Below are positions 18,709-27,734 of a DNA stretch of 64,000 nt, one piece after another. Below the pieces are notes generated by a model. That model did no database searches. It saw only the letters and a list, made by a program, of their open reading frames with translations, and was not told where the DNA came from. Origin of the DNA: JAABSQ01 sp964573705 (GTDB lineage Bacteria > Desulfobacterota > Desulfobacteria > Desulfobacterales > Desulfococcaceae); the NCBI GenBank assembly GCA_964573705.1, contig CAZNLT010000007.1, forward strand, positions 1 through 64,000. Reading direction: 5' to 3'. Made by a program: the position numbers and the translations under genes. Every line of letters starts with the position of its first letter. Position 1 is the first letter of the stretch.

Positions 18709-19314
18709 ATGAACCAGAATCAGGCAACCCGACTCATTATCGTGGCGGTGGGGGGGCAGGGCAACCTGCTGGCCTCCCGAGTGATCAGCGAGGCGGCCCT
18801 GGCCTCGAATGTCCCGGTCCGAATGAGCGAAATTCACGGCATGGCCCAGCGGGGCGGGGTGGTGGAGTCGGCCATCGTCTTCGGCGACGCCGAAAGCTCC
18901 ATCATCTCCGACGGCGAGGCCGACATCCTGGTGGGCTTCGAGCCCCTGGAAACCCTTCGCGCCCTCAACAAGTGCAACCCGCAGACCCTGGTGATCACCA
19001 ACCTGTCGCCCCTGTCCCCGGCGACCGTATCCGCCGGAAAAAGCATCTACCCCGGCCTCAAAGAGATTCAGAAGTTGATTCAGGAAAAGACCGCCAAACT
19101 CATCGCCTTTGATGCGGCGGCCCTGGCCAAGGAGGCCGGCAGCGTGCTCTCGGTCAACATGGTCCTGGTCGGGGCCATGATCCGGACCGGCGTGCTGCCC
19201 CTGACCGCCGAATCGGTCAAGGAGATCATCCGGACCAAAACCAAGGAACGGTTTGTGGAGGTCAACCTGGCCGCATTCGACCTCGGGTTTTCCAAAGCAG
19301 ATGCATTGAGCTGA
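18709..19314 (+). CDS. iorB: Indolepyruvate ferredoxin oxidoreductase, beta subunit
   Basis: 201-residue gamma-type domain subunit of the 2-oxoacid:ferredoxin oxidoreductase family. It opens with the typical LIIVAVGGQGNLLASRVISE nucleotide/CoA-fold motif and contains SEIHGMAQRGGVVESAI. Lies 29 bases after iorA; both are needed for the enzyme. A strong hairpin follows the stop. Confidence 0.96.
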   Translation: MNQNQATRLIIVAVGGQGNLLASRVISEAALASNVPVRMSEIHGMAQRGGVVESAIVFGDAESSIISDGEADILVGFEPLETLRALNKCNPQTLVITNLSPLSPATVSAGKSIYPGLKEIQKLIQEKTAKLIAFDAAALAKEAGSVLSVNMVLVGAMIRTGVLPLTAESVKEIIRTKTKERFVEVNLAAFDLGFSKADALS

Positions 19315-19325
19315 CGCGATTTTTC

Positions 19326-19357
19326 CCCCCGATGCAGGCGATTGCCTGCATCGGGGG
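19326..19357 (+). terminator. Strong hairpin after iorB
   Basis: Perfect 14-bp stem (CCCCCGATGCAGGC / GCCTGCATCGGGGG) with a 4-nt loop, starting 12 bases after the iorB stop. The U-tract is interrupted (CTTTTC 11 nt on), so it may terminate or protect the 3' end. Confidence 0.7.
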
Positions 19358-19452
19358 CACATCGCTTTTCAGTACCCGCCCCTTGCGGGCCGTCCAAACG
19401 CCTTTTTCTTCCGGCTTTTCACCCGGGATTTTTCAGGTCCCTGTTTATTTTT

Positions 19453-19481
19453 TTGACATCCTCCGCCTTTCCCTTTATCAT
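19453..19481 (+). promoter_or_regulatory. Sigma70-type promoter candidate
   Basis: TTGACA, 17 bases, TATCAT: a perfect -35 and a 4/6 -10 hexamer (TAtcAT) at ideal spacing in an AT-rich stretch. The start point would be about 135 nt upstream of the gene at 19625. Confidence 0.6.
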
Positions 19482-19624
19482 AAGATAAATTATTCCCCTT
19501 TTTTGACCATCCGTGCTCCCGCCGGTCCGCTTTCCAGCCGTTGCGCCGAAGGCTTTCGGTCGGAATCGGAAGCAGGTTTTTGACCTGAAGAAACAGCGGC
19601 AGGGCCATTTAAGGAAGTTCCGCC

Positions 19625-21166
19625 ATGTCCATTGAGCATGAATACGGCAAGACCGAAAACGTCCTCTACTCTCAAAGCCTGGATCTGCTGCTGGAATGGG
19701 GCCGCATCCACCTGTTTCATCAGAAGGACACCCCCATGCTTCAGGAGCTGGAGGGAAAATGGGAATACCTCAAGGCGGTCGGCACGCCTCTGGACGCCGG
19801 GCTGGATCTGCTGGAAAGCCGGGTGCGCACCTCTCTGAAGATTCTTCACGGACCGGCCACGATTCATCTGGAGCGGCAAACCGCCGGCAACATCATGGCC
19901 GCCGTCAAAACCCTGGACCAGGTGGTGTTTCTGTCCGAGGCCCTGGAGTCCTTTCCCACCGTTCTCGACCTGCCCCCGGGGTTCCGGGAAAAGTCAGACG
20001 ACCTGCTGCATCGGGTCACCATCGAAAAAACCCCGCCCACCCTGCGCCTGATCCCCTTGAATGAATGGCGGCGGGAGGTCCTCAAAAACATCCCTTCCCA
20101 GGTCAACTACCTGTTTCCCTGGTACGGTCTGTGGGTGGAACTGCCCACCGATTTTTTGGAAACCATGACCGAACGGTTCAAAGAGGCAGCCGAAGGGGAT
20201 GACCCGTTCCCGGACCTGGACCCGAACATGGCGCCGGTGCTGCTGGAGGACCTCAAATCCGATCCGCCCCTGCTGGAACGGGTGCGTCGGGGCGGCAAAA
20301 TGGCGCTGCCGCCGCCCAAGAGGGACACCGGCTTCTCTCAACGCCTGATTCAGCTGTATCATGCCGAAATCGCCGGCAGAACCATTCCCGACGACCTGCA
20401 GGAGGTCGGGCTCCTGGTGGCCGCCTGCCAGGCGGTGGACCCCCCCGCCGATTCGGTGCTTGAGCGGTTGGAGCAGCTGTTTTTGGCGGCCTTCTGCACC
20501 CCGTTTCCGGATGACGCCTCCCGAAGGGATTGGCTCGATGAAATCGAAGCCGGTCTGAAGCGGCTCGACCCCTCCTCGCTTCATGCCTCCCATCTTCTGG
20601 AACCGCTCTGCTTCTGGTCCAAGGGGCGGCTCGGCGATGAGGAGCTTGTACAAAAGGTGTGGTCGGAATGGGAACACCGGCTTCTGAAAGCCGCAGATCA
20701 GATCGAGACCCGCAGCGTCTTCATGGGCGCCGTAGAAAACCTGCGCGGGGCCGGAAAGCCAAGGACCCCCGGCAGTCGGGGGCGATCCCGGTGGGCCCGG
20801 CTGTTCGAAACGATCAAAAGCAGCTTCTCTTTGAAACGGATAGCGGCCATCCTGATCATCGGTACGCTTCTGGGGGTTGCGCTGCTTTACCTTCTGACAC
20901 CGAAGCCTTCGCCTCCGGCAGAATCCCCGGAACCGGAAAACCGGGTCATCAAACGCAAAATCCCTGCTCAGGACCGTCCGTCTCAGCCGGCGGAACCGTC
21001 CCCCGCCCCGAAAAACACCGCCGCACAACCCCCGGCCGGTTCAGGGATTCAGAACGGGGTCGATCCTTTCGATCCCCTATTGACCGAGCCGCCCCTCGAA
21101 AAAGCGGGCAGAGACGGGAACGCCGGCCCACCCCATCCGCCTTTTCAATCCTTTCGAAATCCCTGA
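19625..21166 (+). CDS. Single-pass membrane protein of unknown function
   Basis: I do not recognise this 513-residue protein. Residues 1-395 are soluble and helical, with no signal peptide, so presumably cytoplasmic. A basic stretch (RGRSRWARLFETIKSSFSLKR) leads into one membrane helix at about 404-425 (IAAILIIGTLLGVALLYLL), followed by an ~88-residue Pro-rich tail that would be periplasmic (N-in, C-out). No catalytic motif is evident. It starts MSIEHEYG after AAGGAAGTTCCGCC. It stands alone: iorB upstream ends in a hairpin and the next gene is convergent. Confidence 0.8.
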   Translation: MSIEHEYGKTENVLYSQSLDLLLEWGRIHLFHQKDTPMLQELEGKWEYLKAVGTPLDAGLDLLESRVRTSLKILHGPATIHLERQTAGNIMAAVKTLDQVVFLSEALESFPTVLDLPPGFREKSDDLLHRVTIEKTPPTLRLIPLNEWRREVLKNIPSQVNYLFPWYGLWVELPTDFLETMTERFKEAAEGDDPFPDLDPNMAPVLLEDLKSDPPLLERVRRGGKMALPPPKRDTGFSQRLIQLYHAEIAGRTIPDDLQEVGLLVAACQAVDPPADSVLERLEQLFLAAFCTPFPDDASRRDWLDEIEAGLKRLDPSSLHASHLLEPLCFWSKGRLGDEELVQKVWSEWEHRLLKAADQIETRSVFMGAVENLRGAGKPRTPGSRGRSRWARLFETIKSSFSLKRIAAILIIGTLLGVALLYLLTPKPSPPAESPEPENRVIKRKIPAQDRPSQPAEPSPAPKNTAAQPPAGSGIQNGVDPFDPLLTEPPLEKAGRDGNAGPPHPPFQSFRNP

Positions 21167-21229
21167 TTCCCCACACCGGCGGCGTGATTCAGTCCAGGCG
21201 CCTGGTTCGGGCGATTCCCGACAACACCG

Positions 21230-22090
21230 CTATCGCTCCTGGCCGAACCCGTTGCCTTTTGCGCCCGGACGCCGAAAATAGAGTTCGGAAACCAGTGCGA
21301 TCTGCTCGGCCCGCAATCGGTTGCCCCGGTCCGATTCCACCAGAGTGAACTCGAAGACCAGCTCGCGGCTGGGAAGCTCCTTGATCACCTCGTTGTTTTG
21401 AACCGAGTCGGCATGGAAATAGACCGTCTGGTAGGGAGAGTCCTTTTCCCGGGAATCGGTGATCCACAGGGGGCCGAACTGCTGAAGAAACCGGAAGTAT
21501 CCGAATTTTTCATCCTGATTGAAGTAATAGCACATGCCCCGCACTCTCGACCCGATCTCCCCCCAGGGTTTGGAATCCCGAATGGAGAGCAGGTTCGGCA
21601 CCAGGTACCCGGAGGTGAACACATCCGTCTCCTGGCGCAGGTCCGGGGAGACATTGTCGAAAGCGATCACCTCCACCCGGCACCCCTTGTTCTGCAGGGC
21701 TCTCGCCACTCGGGTGAAATCCCCGTCCCCGGTCACCAGCACCACCCGGTCGAGATTTTCGGACTGGAGCAGGGCGTCGATGGCCATGTCCAGGTCCGCA
21801 TTGGCTTTGGCATAGAGGTCCCCGGCCTCATCCCGGAACCATTTGACCTCTTTGGCGATCAGTTTATACCCGAAGCTTCGAATCCGTGAAAAATAATTGC
21901 GCGTCCAATCATTGTAATTGTCGTCCCGCTGGGCCTTTTTCCGGTCGTAGCCCGCATAGGCATTGAGCCGAATGGGGACCGAACCGTCATCGCAGACAAA
22001 TTTTCGCAGTACGTCGTATTGAATGCCGAACCCGCCGTTTCGAATGATGTTTTCCACATCCACATAAATTCCCGCTTTGGTCGTAAACAT
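21230..22090 (-). CDS. NYN-domain ribonuclease-like protein with a cold-shock-like C-terminus
   Basis: The NYN (LabA/DUF88) domain occupies about residues 1-170: GIYVDVENIIRNGG gives the first Asp, then NADLDMAIDALLQ and VLVTGDGDFTRVARALQNKG give the remaining PIN-like acidic residues. Residues ~195-275 resemble a cold-shock/S1-type OB fold (GMCYYFNQDEKFGYFRFL, then TVYFHADSV and LVFEFTLVESDRGNRLRAEQIAL), which would bind RNA. Start set at ATG 22090, where homology begins; 45 more codons are open upstream but without conserved sequence. 286 residues. Likely an RNA-processing nuclease; substrate unknown. Confidence 0.82.
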   Translation of the reverse strand: MFTTKAGIYVDVENIIRNGGFGIQYDVLRKFVCDDGSVPIRLNAYAGYDRKKAQRDDNYNDWTRNYFSRIRSFGYKLIAKEVKWFRDEAGDLYAKANADLDMAIDALLQSENLDRVVLVTGDGDFTRVARALQNKGCRVEVIAFDNVSPDLRQETDVFTSGYLVPNLLSIRDSKPWGEIGSRVRGMCYYFNQDEKFGYFRFLQQFGPLWITDSREKDSPYQTVYFHADSVQNNEVIKELPSRELVFEFTLVESDRGNRLRAEQIALVSELYFRRPGAKGNGFGQER

Positions 22091-22328
22091 AATTTTTTTC
22101 TCTGTGTCTTCTTCTTGTATTTTCCTGCAATAAACATTTGTATTCCTCTGTACCTGAGAACATAGATAACCTCTATTTTCCTTTTCCACAACCTCGGGTT
22201 TGCGGAACCGCCTCTTTTTCCCCATAAAACCGCTGTTCAGCTTGGCATGAAACCCTTTGAATCGATGCGGGTTCCATGGTATGAAGAGATGTAACTACCT
22301 AAAAACAGGAGAGGAGGAGGAAACCACC

Positions 22329-23534
22329 ATGAACAGCCGGGACTATATCCGCCTGGAAGACGAATACGGAGCCCACAACTACAAACCGATGGATGTGGTG
22401 CTGACCCGGGGCGAGGGTATCTGGGTCTGGGATGTGGAAGGCAAAAAATACATGGACTGCCTGTCGGCCTATTCCGCGGTCAACCAGGGCCACTGCCATC
22501 CGGAAATTGTAAAGGCGATGATGGAGCAGGCCCGAAAACTTACCCTCACCTCCCGGGCCTTTCGAAACGATCAGCTCGGGATGTTTTACAAAGAGGTCTG
22601 CGAACTGACCCGCTCCCACAAGGTGCTGCCCATGAACAGCGGGGCCGAAGCCGTGGAGACGGTGATCAAGGCGGCCCGAAAATGGGGGTATGAAGTCAAA
22701 GGCGTGCCCAAGGACCAGGCCGAAATCATCGTCTGTGAAAACAATTTTCACGGCCGCACCATCACCATTGTCGGGTTCAGCACCGACGAGGGCTCCCGGC
22801 GCGGGTTCGGCCCCTTCACCCCGGGCTTCAAGGTAATCCCCTTCGGAGACGCCGAGGCCCTGGAACAGGCAGTCACCCCGAACACGGTCGGCTTTCTGGT
22901 GGAGCCGATTCAGGGGGAGGCCGGGGTCATCATTCCGCCCGACGGCTACCTGAAACAGGCCCGGGAAATCTGCACCCGTCACAACATCGTCCTGATCCTG
23001 GACGAGATTCAGACCGGTCTGGGCCGAACCGGCAAGCTGCTGGCGGAAGAATACGACGGCATCGAAGCCGATCTGACCCTGGTGGGCAAGGCCCTCTCGG
23101 GCGGCTTCTATCCGGTCTCGGCGGTGCTCTCCAACAAGGCGGTCCTGGGGGTGCTGCGCCCCGGCGAACACGGCAGCACCTTCGGCGGCAACCCGCTGGC
23201 CTGTGCGATCGCCCGAAAGGCGGTGCGGGTGCTGTTCGAGGAAAACCTGATCGACAATGCCATGGAGCAGGGCGGCTATTTCCTGGACGGTTTGAAAAAG
23301 ATGGAAAGCCCCCACATCAAGGAGATCCGGGGCAAAGGGCTGATGATCGGCCTGGAACTTCACCCCGAAGCCGGAGGGGCCCACCGGTTTTGCAGCCTGC
23401 TGAAGGAAAAGGGCCTGCTCTGCAAAGACACCCATGAAAACACCATCCGGTTCGCCCCGCCCCTGGTCATTCGGCGGGAGGATGTGGACTGGGCACTGGA
23501 ACGGATCGAATCGGTGATGAAAGACACCGCCTGA
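22329..23534 (+). CDS. rocD: Ornithine aminotransferase
   Basis: PLP-dependent class III aminotransferase converting ornithine + 2-oxoglutarate to glutamate semialdehyde + glutamate. Start at ATG 22329, seven to eight bases after GAGGAGGAGG. The 401 residues include DCLSAYSAVNQGHCHPEI, MNSGAEAVETVIKAARKWGY (cofactor phosphate), NNFHGRT, LILDEIQTGLGRTG (Asp to the pyridine nitrogen) and LVGKALSGGFYPVSAV with the Schiff-base lysine; GEHGSTFGGNPLACA closes the site. The pattern fits RocD better than acetylornithine aminotransferase. Confidence 0.93.
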   Translation: MNSRDYIRLEDEYGAHNYKPMDVVLTRGEGIWVWDVEGKKYMDCLSAYSAVNQGHCHPEIVKAMMEQARKLTLTSRAFRNDQLGMFYKEVCELTRSHKVLPMNSGAEAVETVIKAARKWGYEVKGVPKDQAEIIVCENNFHGRTITIVGFSTDEGSRRGFGPFTPGFKVIPFGDAEALEQAVTPNTVGFLVEPIQGEAGVIIPPDGYLKQAREICTRHNIVLILDEIQTGLGRTGKLLAEEYDGIEADLTLVGKALSGGFYPVSAVLSNKAVLGVLRPGEHGSTFGGNPLACAIARKAVRVLFEENLIDNAMEQGGYFLDGLKKMESPHIKEIRGKGLMIGLELHPEAGGAHRFCSLLKEKGLLCKDTHENTIRFAPPLVIRREDVDWALERIESVMKDTA

Positions 23535-23538
23535 ACCC

Positions 23539-25239
23539 ATGCTGCAAGAAATCGCGATCAAAAATTTCGCCATCATCGATGACCTGCACATTCGGTTTTC
23601 AGACGGCTTCACCATCCTGAGCGGTGAAACCGGGGCGGGCAAGTCGATCATCATCAATGCGGTCAACCTTCTGCTGGGCAGCCGGGCCACCGCAAGTTTC
23701 ATCCGCACCGGCGCGGAAACCGCCGAACTGGCGGCCGCCTTCGACCTGGACCCCGACAGCCCCGCAGCCCGCCTGCTGGCTGAAAACGACCTCGACCCCT
23801 CCGAGGGGCTTCTGGTGCGGCGGATCATCGCCCGAAACAACCGGCACAAAATCTACATCAACAACACCCCGTCCACCATTCGGCTGCTCACCGCAATCAC
23901 CGAAACTCTGGCCAGCATCTCCGGGCAGCACGCCCACCAGGGGCTCCTGGATGAAGACCAGCACCTGCTCATTCTCGATCAATTCGGACACCTCATGGGA
24001 CTTCGAGACAAGGTGCGGGCCCATTATCAGGGCCTGCAACCCCTGATCCGGAAACTGAACCGATTGAAAACCCTTCGGGATCGCCAGGCCGAGGAGCGGG
24101 AACTGCTTCGGTTTCAGCAGCAGGAGATCCTGGCGGCCCAATTGGCGCCGGGGGAGGATGCGGAACTGGAGCGGGAGCTTCTTTTGCTCAAAAACGCCGA
24201 AGTCCTCTACCAGGCGGTGTTCGGCGCGGTCGAGGAGCTCTACGGCGCTCAGAATGCGGTGTTTGAAAAACTGGGCGGGGTCGGCAAAGACCTGGAAAAA
24301 GCCTCCCGAATCGATCCGGAATTGACCCCCCGGGCGGAAGGATTGGCCGACATCACCTTTCGGGTCGAGGATATCGTGGACGGCCTGCGATCCTATCTCG
24401 ACAACATCCGCGTCGACCCGAAGCGCCTGGAGACGGTAGACGACCGGTTGAACGCCCTCAAAAAACTCAAGCGCAAATACGGGGGCTCCATCGAGGCGGT
24501 CCTCTCCCGCCTGGAAGCCATCGAAACCGAGCTGTCGGCGGTGGAGAATATCTCCGACGAGATCGCGGCCGCGGAAGCCGATATCGCCGACCAGCGGGAA
24601 CAGCTGATTCGACGGGCCAGGGAGTTGTCCGACAAGCGCGCGCAAAGCGCAGCGGTCTTCTCCGAAAAGGTGGAAAAAGAGCTGGCCGGGCTCAACATGG
24701 CCGACACCCGCTTTCGAATCGCCCTATCCCCGATCCCGGCCGCGGAGGCCGCCGATCCCTTTCTCATTTTTGAGGATCGCCTGGTCGCCGACACCGGCCT
24801 CGACCGGGCCGCCTTCATGATCGCCCCCAACGTGGGGGAAGAGATGAAGCCCCTGGCGGATATCGCCTCGGGCGGCGAACTCTCCCGGGTGGTGCTGGCC
24901 CTGAAAGCGATTCTGGCCGAAATCGAGGCGGTGGGCACGGTGATTTTCGACGAAGTGGATGCCGGCATCGGGGGCGGCACCGCCGAAGTGGTCGGTCAAA
25001 AGCTGGCGACCCTGGCCCGCTACCACCAGGTGATCTGCATCACCCATCTGGCCCAGATCGCCAAGTTCGGGGACCACCACTTTCGGATCGCCAAAGAGGT
25101 GTCCCAAGGCCGCACCCGCACCGCCATCGAGCCCCTCGATCCGGAAGAACGGGTGCGGGAGATCGCCCGCATGCTGGGCGGACTCAAACTGACCCAGGCC
25201 ACCCTGGACCATGCCATGGAGATGGTCCGGGAAGAGTAA
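23539..25239 (+). CDS. recN: DNA repair ATPase RecN
   Basis: SMC-like protein acting at double-strand breaks. 566 residues: N-terminal Walker A GETGAGKSIIINAVNLLLG, central coiled coil (about 155-385), signature ASGGELSRVVLALKAI, Walker B VIFDEVDAGIGGGTAEVVG and the histidine switch CITHLAQIAKFGDHHF. It starts 4 bases after rocD and is probably co-transcribed. No LexA box was recognised upstream. Confidence 0.96.
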   Translation: MLQEIAIKNFAIIDDLHIRFSDGFTILSGETGAGKSIIINAVNLLLGSRATASFIRTGAETAELAAAFDLDPDSPAARLLAENDLDPSEGLLVRRIIARNNRHKIYINNTPSTIRLLTAITETLASISGQHAHQGLLDEDQHLLILDQFGHLMGLRDKVRAHYQGLQPLIRKLNRLKTLRDRQAEERELLRFQQQEILAAQLAPGEDAELERELLLLKNAEVLYQAVFGAVEELYGAQNAVFEKLGGVGKDLEKASRIDPELTPRAEGLADITFRVEDIVDGLRSYLDNIRVDPKRLETVDDRLNALKKLKRKYGGSIEAVLSRLEAIETELSAVENISDEIAAAEADIADQREQLIRRARELSDKRAQSAAVFSEKVEKELAGLNMADTRFRIALSPIPAAEAADPFLIFEDRLVADTGLDRAAFMIAPNVGEEMKPLADIASGGELSRVVLALKAILAEIEAVGTVIFDEVDAGIGGGTAEVVGQKLATLARYHQVICITHLAQIAKFGDHHFRIAKEVSQGRTRTAIEPLDPEERVREIARMLGGLKLTQATLDHAMEMVREE

Positions 25240-25243
25240 AAAG

Positions 25244-25269
25244 CGGGGCGCCCGAACCCGGACGCCCCG
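25244..25269. terminator. Hairpin between convergent recN and the SGNH gene
   Basis: Arms CGGGGCG / CGCCCCG around a CCCG-rich loop, lying in the 41-bp gap between the two converging stop codons. Likely serves both directions. Confidence 0.6.
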
Positions 25270-25280
25270 AATCGTTCAGA

Positions 25281-26963
25281 TCAGAAACAGATGGTTCCCG
25301 ACACATACGGCGCCACCACATCCGGATCGGTGTCGTCGCAGTCGATCAGCGGCGCCAGCAGCGGAGAAATGGTCGCGGGGTCGGGTCCGGGCACGTAGAA
25401 ATCCCCGTCCCCGTCGATATAGGGGTCCACCGCCCAGACCGCCTCGACATCGGCTTCCGGAACTCTAAAATCCAATTCGGAAAAATTAATGGTCCGAATG
25501 AATTCATTGGCCACCAGGGCATACCCGGTATCCGAAGGATGCACCCCGTCCAGGCTGAACGCGCCGCCGCCCAGGGTCTTGTACAACACATCCCCGGCGA
25601 TGACGATCTCCTCGTCGATCACCTCCTGGAACAAAGCATTGGTGTCAACCAGTGTGACGTTCGGATAGGTTTGGGCCAGAAGGGCGATGTGGTCGTTGAT
25701 GGCGTCCACCCGGTTGTTGACCCGGACGGCCTCATCAGCCGTGAGCGAAAACCCGTCCGATGTGGATACGGTCCCGAAGATCAGCCCGTTGAGAGAAAAA
25801 TTGTCCAGCCCCAGCCCCCGGGCGATGGACCGGTCCGGATTGTCCGGGTTCAGAAACGGCCCGAAACCTACCGACTGGCCGGGCGCAAGCGAGGTCACAT
25901 CCACCAGGGGAAAGGCCGCCAACCGCTCCAGGTCGGCCTCGTTAAACAGGAATCCGATCTGGGTGACATAGGGAATATTGGCGACAAAGACGTGGCTGTC
26001 CGAAAAGGAAGCCAACCGATCCACAATCTCTGAAAGATTGGCTTCGACCGCATCCAGGTCGTGCCCGGTTTCGGTGTCCGACAGATAGGCCAGAATTTCC
26101 GCCTCGGTCAGGCGGCTTCCGAAATCCCGAGTGACGGCCCCGAGCACGTCGTTGTTCCCGATCCAGAGGGTAAAGACCTTGGTCTGATCGGGATAAAGAT
26201 CCGCCAGGTATTCGGCGGCTTCCAATTGAGAAAGCGACCTGCCGGCCCGCTCCGGCAGGGGCGCCAGCAATTCGTCCAGGAGCGGGTTGCCCGAACCGGT
26301 CCGCTCAAGAATGACCTCCTGAGTGGTGGCGCCGTCCACACCGAGATTATACGGAATGAGGTCCGGGTCGATGCGGGTTTCAAGCCGCGTCAGAAGCGGA
26401 TTGTTCCAGAACAGGGGAACCGCTTCGGCCATCCGGTCCGCCAGCACCCGGGTATATCCGAAAGGCTGAGTGAATTCATTGACCGCATTGCTTTGCACCC
26501 CGTTGGTCAGGCTGTCCCCCAGATTGATCAGGACCACGGCGCCCACATCGGCCGCGCGAAACGCCTCCCAGGAACCGGTCCTGCCCCCGGCGGCCGTCCA
26601 GGAGCCGAACATCTCATCCACGGCCACCGTGCCGTCGAGGGTCACATCCGTGAGACCGCCCAGCGCATCGATGTTCAGCAGAATCTCCGTCCCGCCGGTG
26701 GTCCCCGACCCGGTTATCGGGGCCTCCCCCGGTGGAAAAAGGGTCAAATCGACCGTTCCCCCGGATTGAACGATTTCCATTCGAATGGGGCCGGTATCTC
26801 CGGCAGCCCCCGCCTCCGCATAGAAAAATTCCCAGGCGCCGCTCACATCCGCCACCCCCGCCGGATCATCACTGCTGCTGCACGCCCCCATCGTCAAGAC
26901 CACCACCAGCAACATCCCCCACCGAAGCCCCCCCCGACCCATCAAACTCGCTCTTCCGTTCAT
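25281..26963 (-). CDS. SGNH/GDSL-hydrolase lipoprotein
   Basis: Secreted esterase/lipase-like enzyme. Start at ATG 26963 after AAAGGAGGGGGT; the frame runs 14 codons further up. A lipobox (VLTMGAC) places the acyl-Cys at about residue 27. Next comes a beta-rich lipocalin-like segment (~35-135), then the SGNH domain: block I LINLGDSLTNGV, block III WIGNNDVLGAV, block V SLDGVHPSDTGY with the catalytic Asp-His. The C-terminus (DGDGDFYVPG, DCDDTDPDVV) resembles calcium-binding type-3-like repeats found on surface proteins. 560 residues; the substrate is unknown. Confidence 0.88.
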   Translation of the reverse strand: MNGRASLMGRGGLRWGMLLVVVLTMGACSSSDDPAGVADVSGAWEFFYAEAGAAGDTGPIRMEIVQSGGTVDLTLFPPGEAPITGSGTTGGTEILLNIDALGGLTDVTLDGTVAVDEMFGSWTAAGGRTGSWEAFRAADVGAVVLINLGDSLTNGVQSNAVNEFTQPFGYTRVLADRMAEAVPLFWNNPLLTRLETRIDPDLIPYNLGVDGATTQEVILERTGSGNPLLDELLAPLPERAGRSLSQLEAAEYLADLYPDQTKVFTLWIGNNDVLGAVTRDFGSRLTEAEILAYLSDTETGHDLDAVEANLSEIVDRLASFSDSHVFVANIPYVTQIGFLFNEADLERLAAFPLVDVTSLAPGQSVGFGPFLNPDNPDRSIARGLGLDNFSLNGLIFGTVSTSDGFSLTADEAVRVNNRVDAINDHIALLAQTYPNVTLVDTNALFQEVIDEEIVIAGDVLYKTLGGGAFSLDGVHPSDTGYALVANEFIRTINFSELDFRVPEADVEAVWAVDPYIDGDGDFYVPGPDPATISPLLAPLIDCDDTDPDVVAPYVSGTICF

Positions 26964-27011
26964 ACCCCCTCCTTTCATATAAAGAATATTTCCCAGACCC
27001 ATCATCTACCG

Positions 27012-27120
27012 CCTGTCGCCTGTCGCCTGTCGCCTTGCACCTTGCACCTTGCACCTTGCACCTTGACCCCTGAACCTTGCACCTTGAACCTTGCACCTTG
27101 AACCTTGAACCTTGAACCTT
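27012..27120. repeat. Heptamer tandem repeat array
   Basis: Fifteen tandem 7-mers and a partial sixteenth: CCTGTCG three times, CCTTGCA four times, then a mix of CCTTGAC, CCCTGAA, CCTTGCA and CCTTGAA. It fills the gap between the SGNH-lipoprotein start and the archease gene. No spacers of CRISPR size are present. Confidence 0.95.
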
Positions 27121-27212
27121 TCCACCTATTACCCATAACCTCCCCGCAAAGTCAAACCGGATATCCGCCAAATCGCTTTGACTCTCCCCCGACCCGGTGT
27201 TATGATGCTTTC

Positions 27213-27626
27213 ATGAATTACACCTATATCGACCATACCGCCGATTTCGGTGTCCACGTTACAGGAACCACCCTGGCGGATCTCTTCTCGAACGCGGCCG
27301 AGGCCCTGTTTGACCAGCTCGTCGACCGGGCGGATTTGCGGGAGGCCGATTCCCGCCGTGTCCGCATCACCGGGGAGGACCGGCCCGACCTGATGGTCAA
27401 CTGGCTGAGGGAGCTGCTGTATCTCTGGGCCGGGGAAGACCTGCTGATCAAACGGGTGGCCATCGACAAAATTTCAGGGTCTGAATTGACCGCAACCCTG
27501 TTCTATGAGCCCTATGATCCTGAACGGCACGAGATCAAGGAAGAAATCAAGGCGGTAACCTATTACGGTATTCGGGTCGATAAAACCGCCGAAGGATGGG
27601 AGGCGGAGATCATTTTCGACGTGTAG
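27213..27626 (+). CDS. Archease
   Basis: Small activator that accelerates guanylylation and turnover of the RNA ligase RtcB, whose gene follows. The start at ATG 27213 gives MNYTYIDHTADFGVHVTG, the family N-terminus with its metal-binding His-Asp (DHTAD); the frame upstream runs through repeat DNA. 137 residues, including EALFDQLVD and LVNWLRELLYLW-type segment, then KAVTYYGIRVDK near the end. Size and neighbours are typical. Confidence 0.95.
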   Translation: MNYTYIDHTADFGVHVTGTTLADLFSNAAEALFDQLVDRADLREADSRRVRITGEDRPDLMVNWLRELLYLWAGEDLLIKRVAIDKISGSELTATLFYEPYDPERHEIKEEIKAVTYYGIRVDKTAEGWEAEIIFDV

Positions 27627-27734
27627 CGGAGGACCGAGGAGAAGAACCCGGAACGTAATCTCATTGCAAAACCAAAGGCGACATCCGATCCGGCATTGTC
27701 CTCCCGGCCTTCTTTTCCGTACAGGAGACAAAAT

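Larger units (their letters stand above)
19315..19624. other. Intergenic region iorB to the next gene (310 bp)
   Basis: Holds the iorB hairpin at its left end, the sigma70-type promoter candidate at 19453-19481, and otherwise AT-rich untranslated leader sequence. No reading frame here has family resemblance or a ribosome site. Confidence 0.6.

Noticed and set aside
22299..23849. 516-codon antisense frame opposite rocD/recN
   Set aside because: Shadow of two well-recognised enzymes.
27012..27120. CRISPR-like array
   Set aside because: Units are 7 bp with no spacers and no cas genes.
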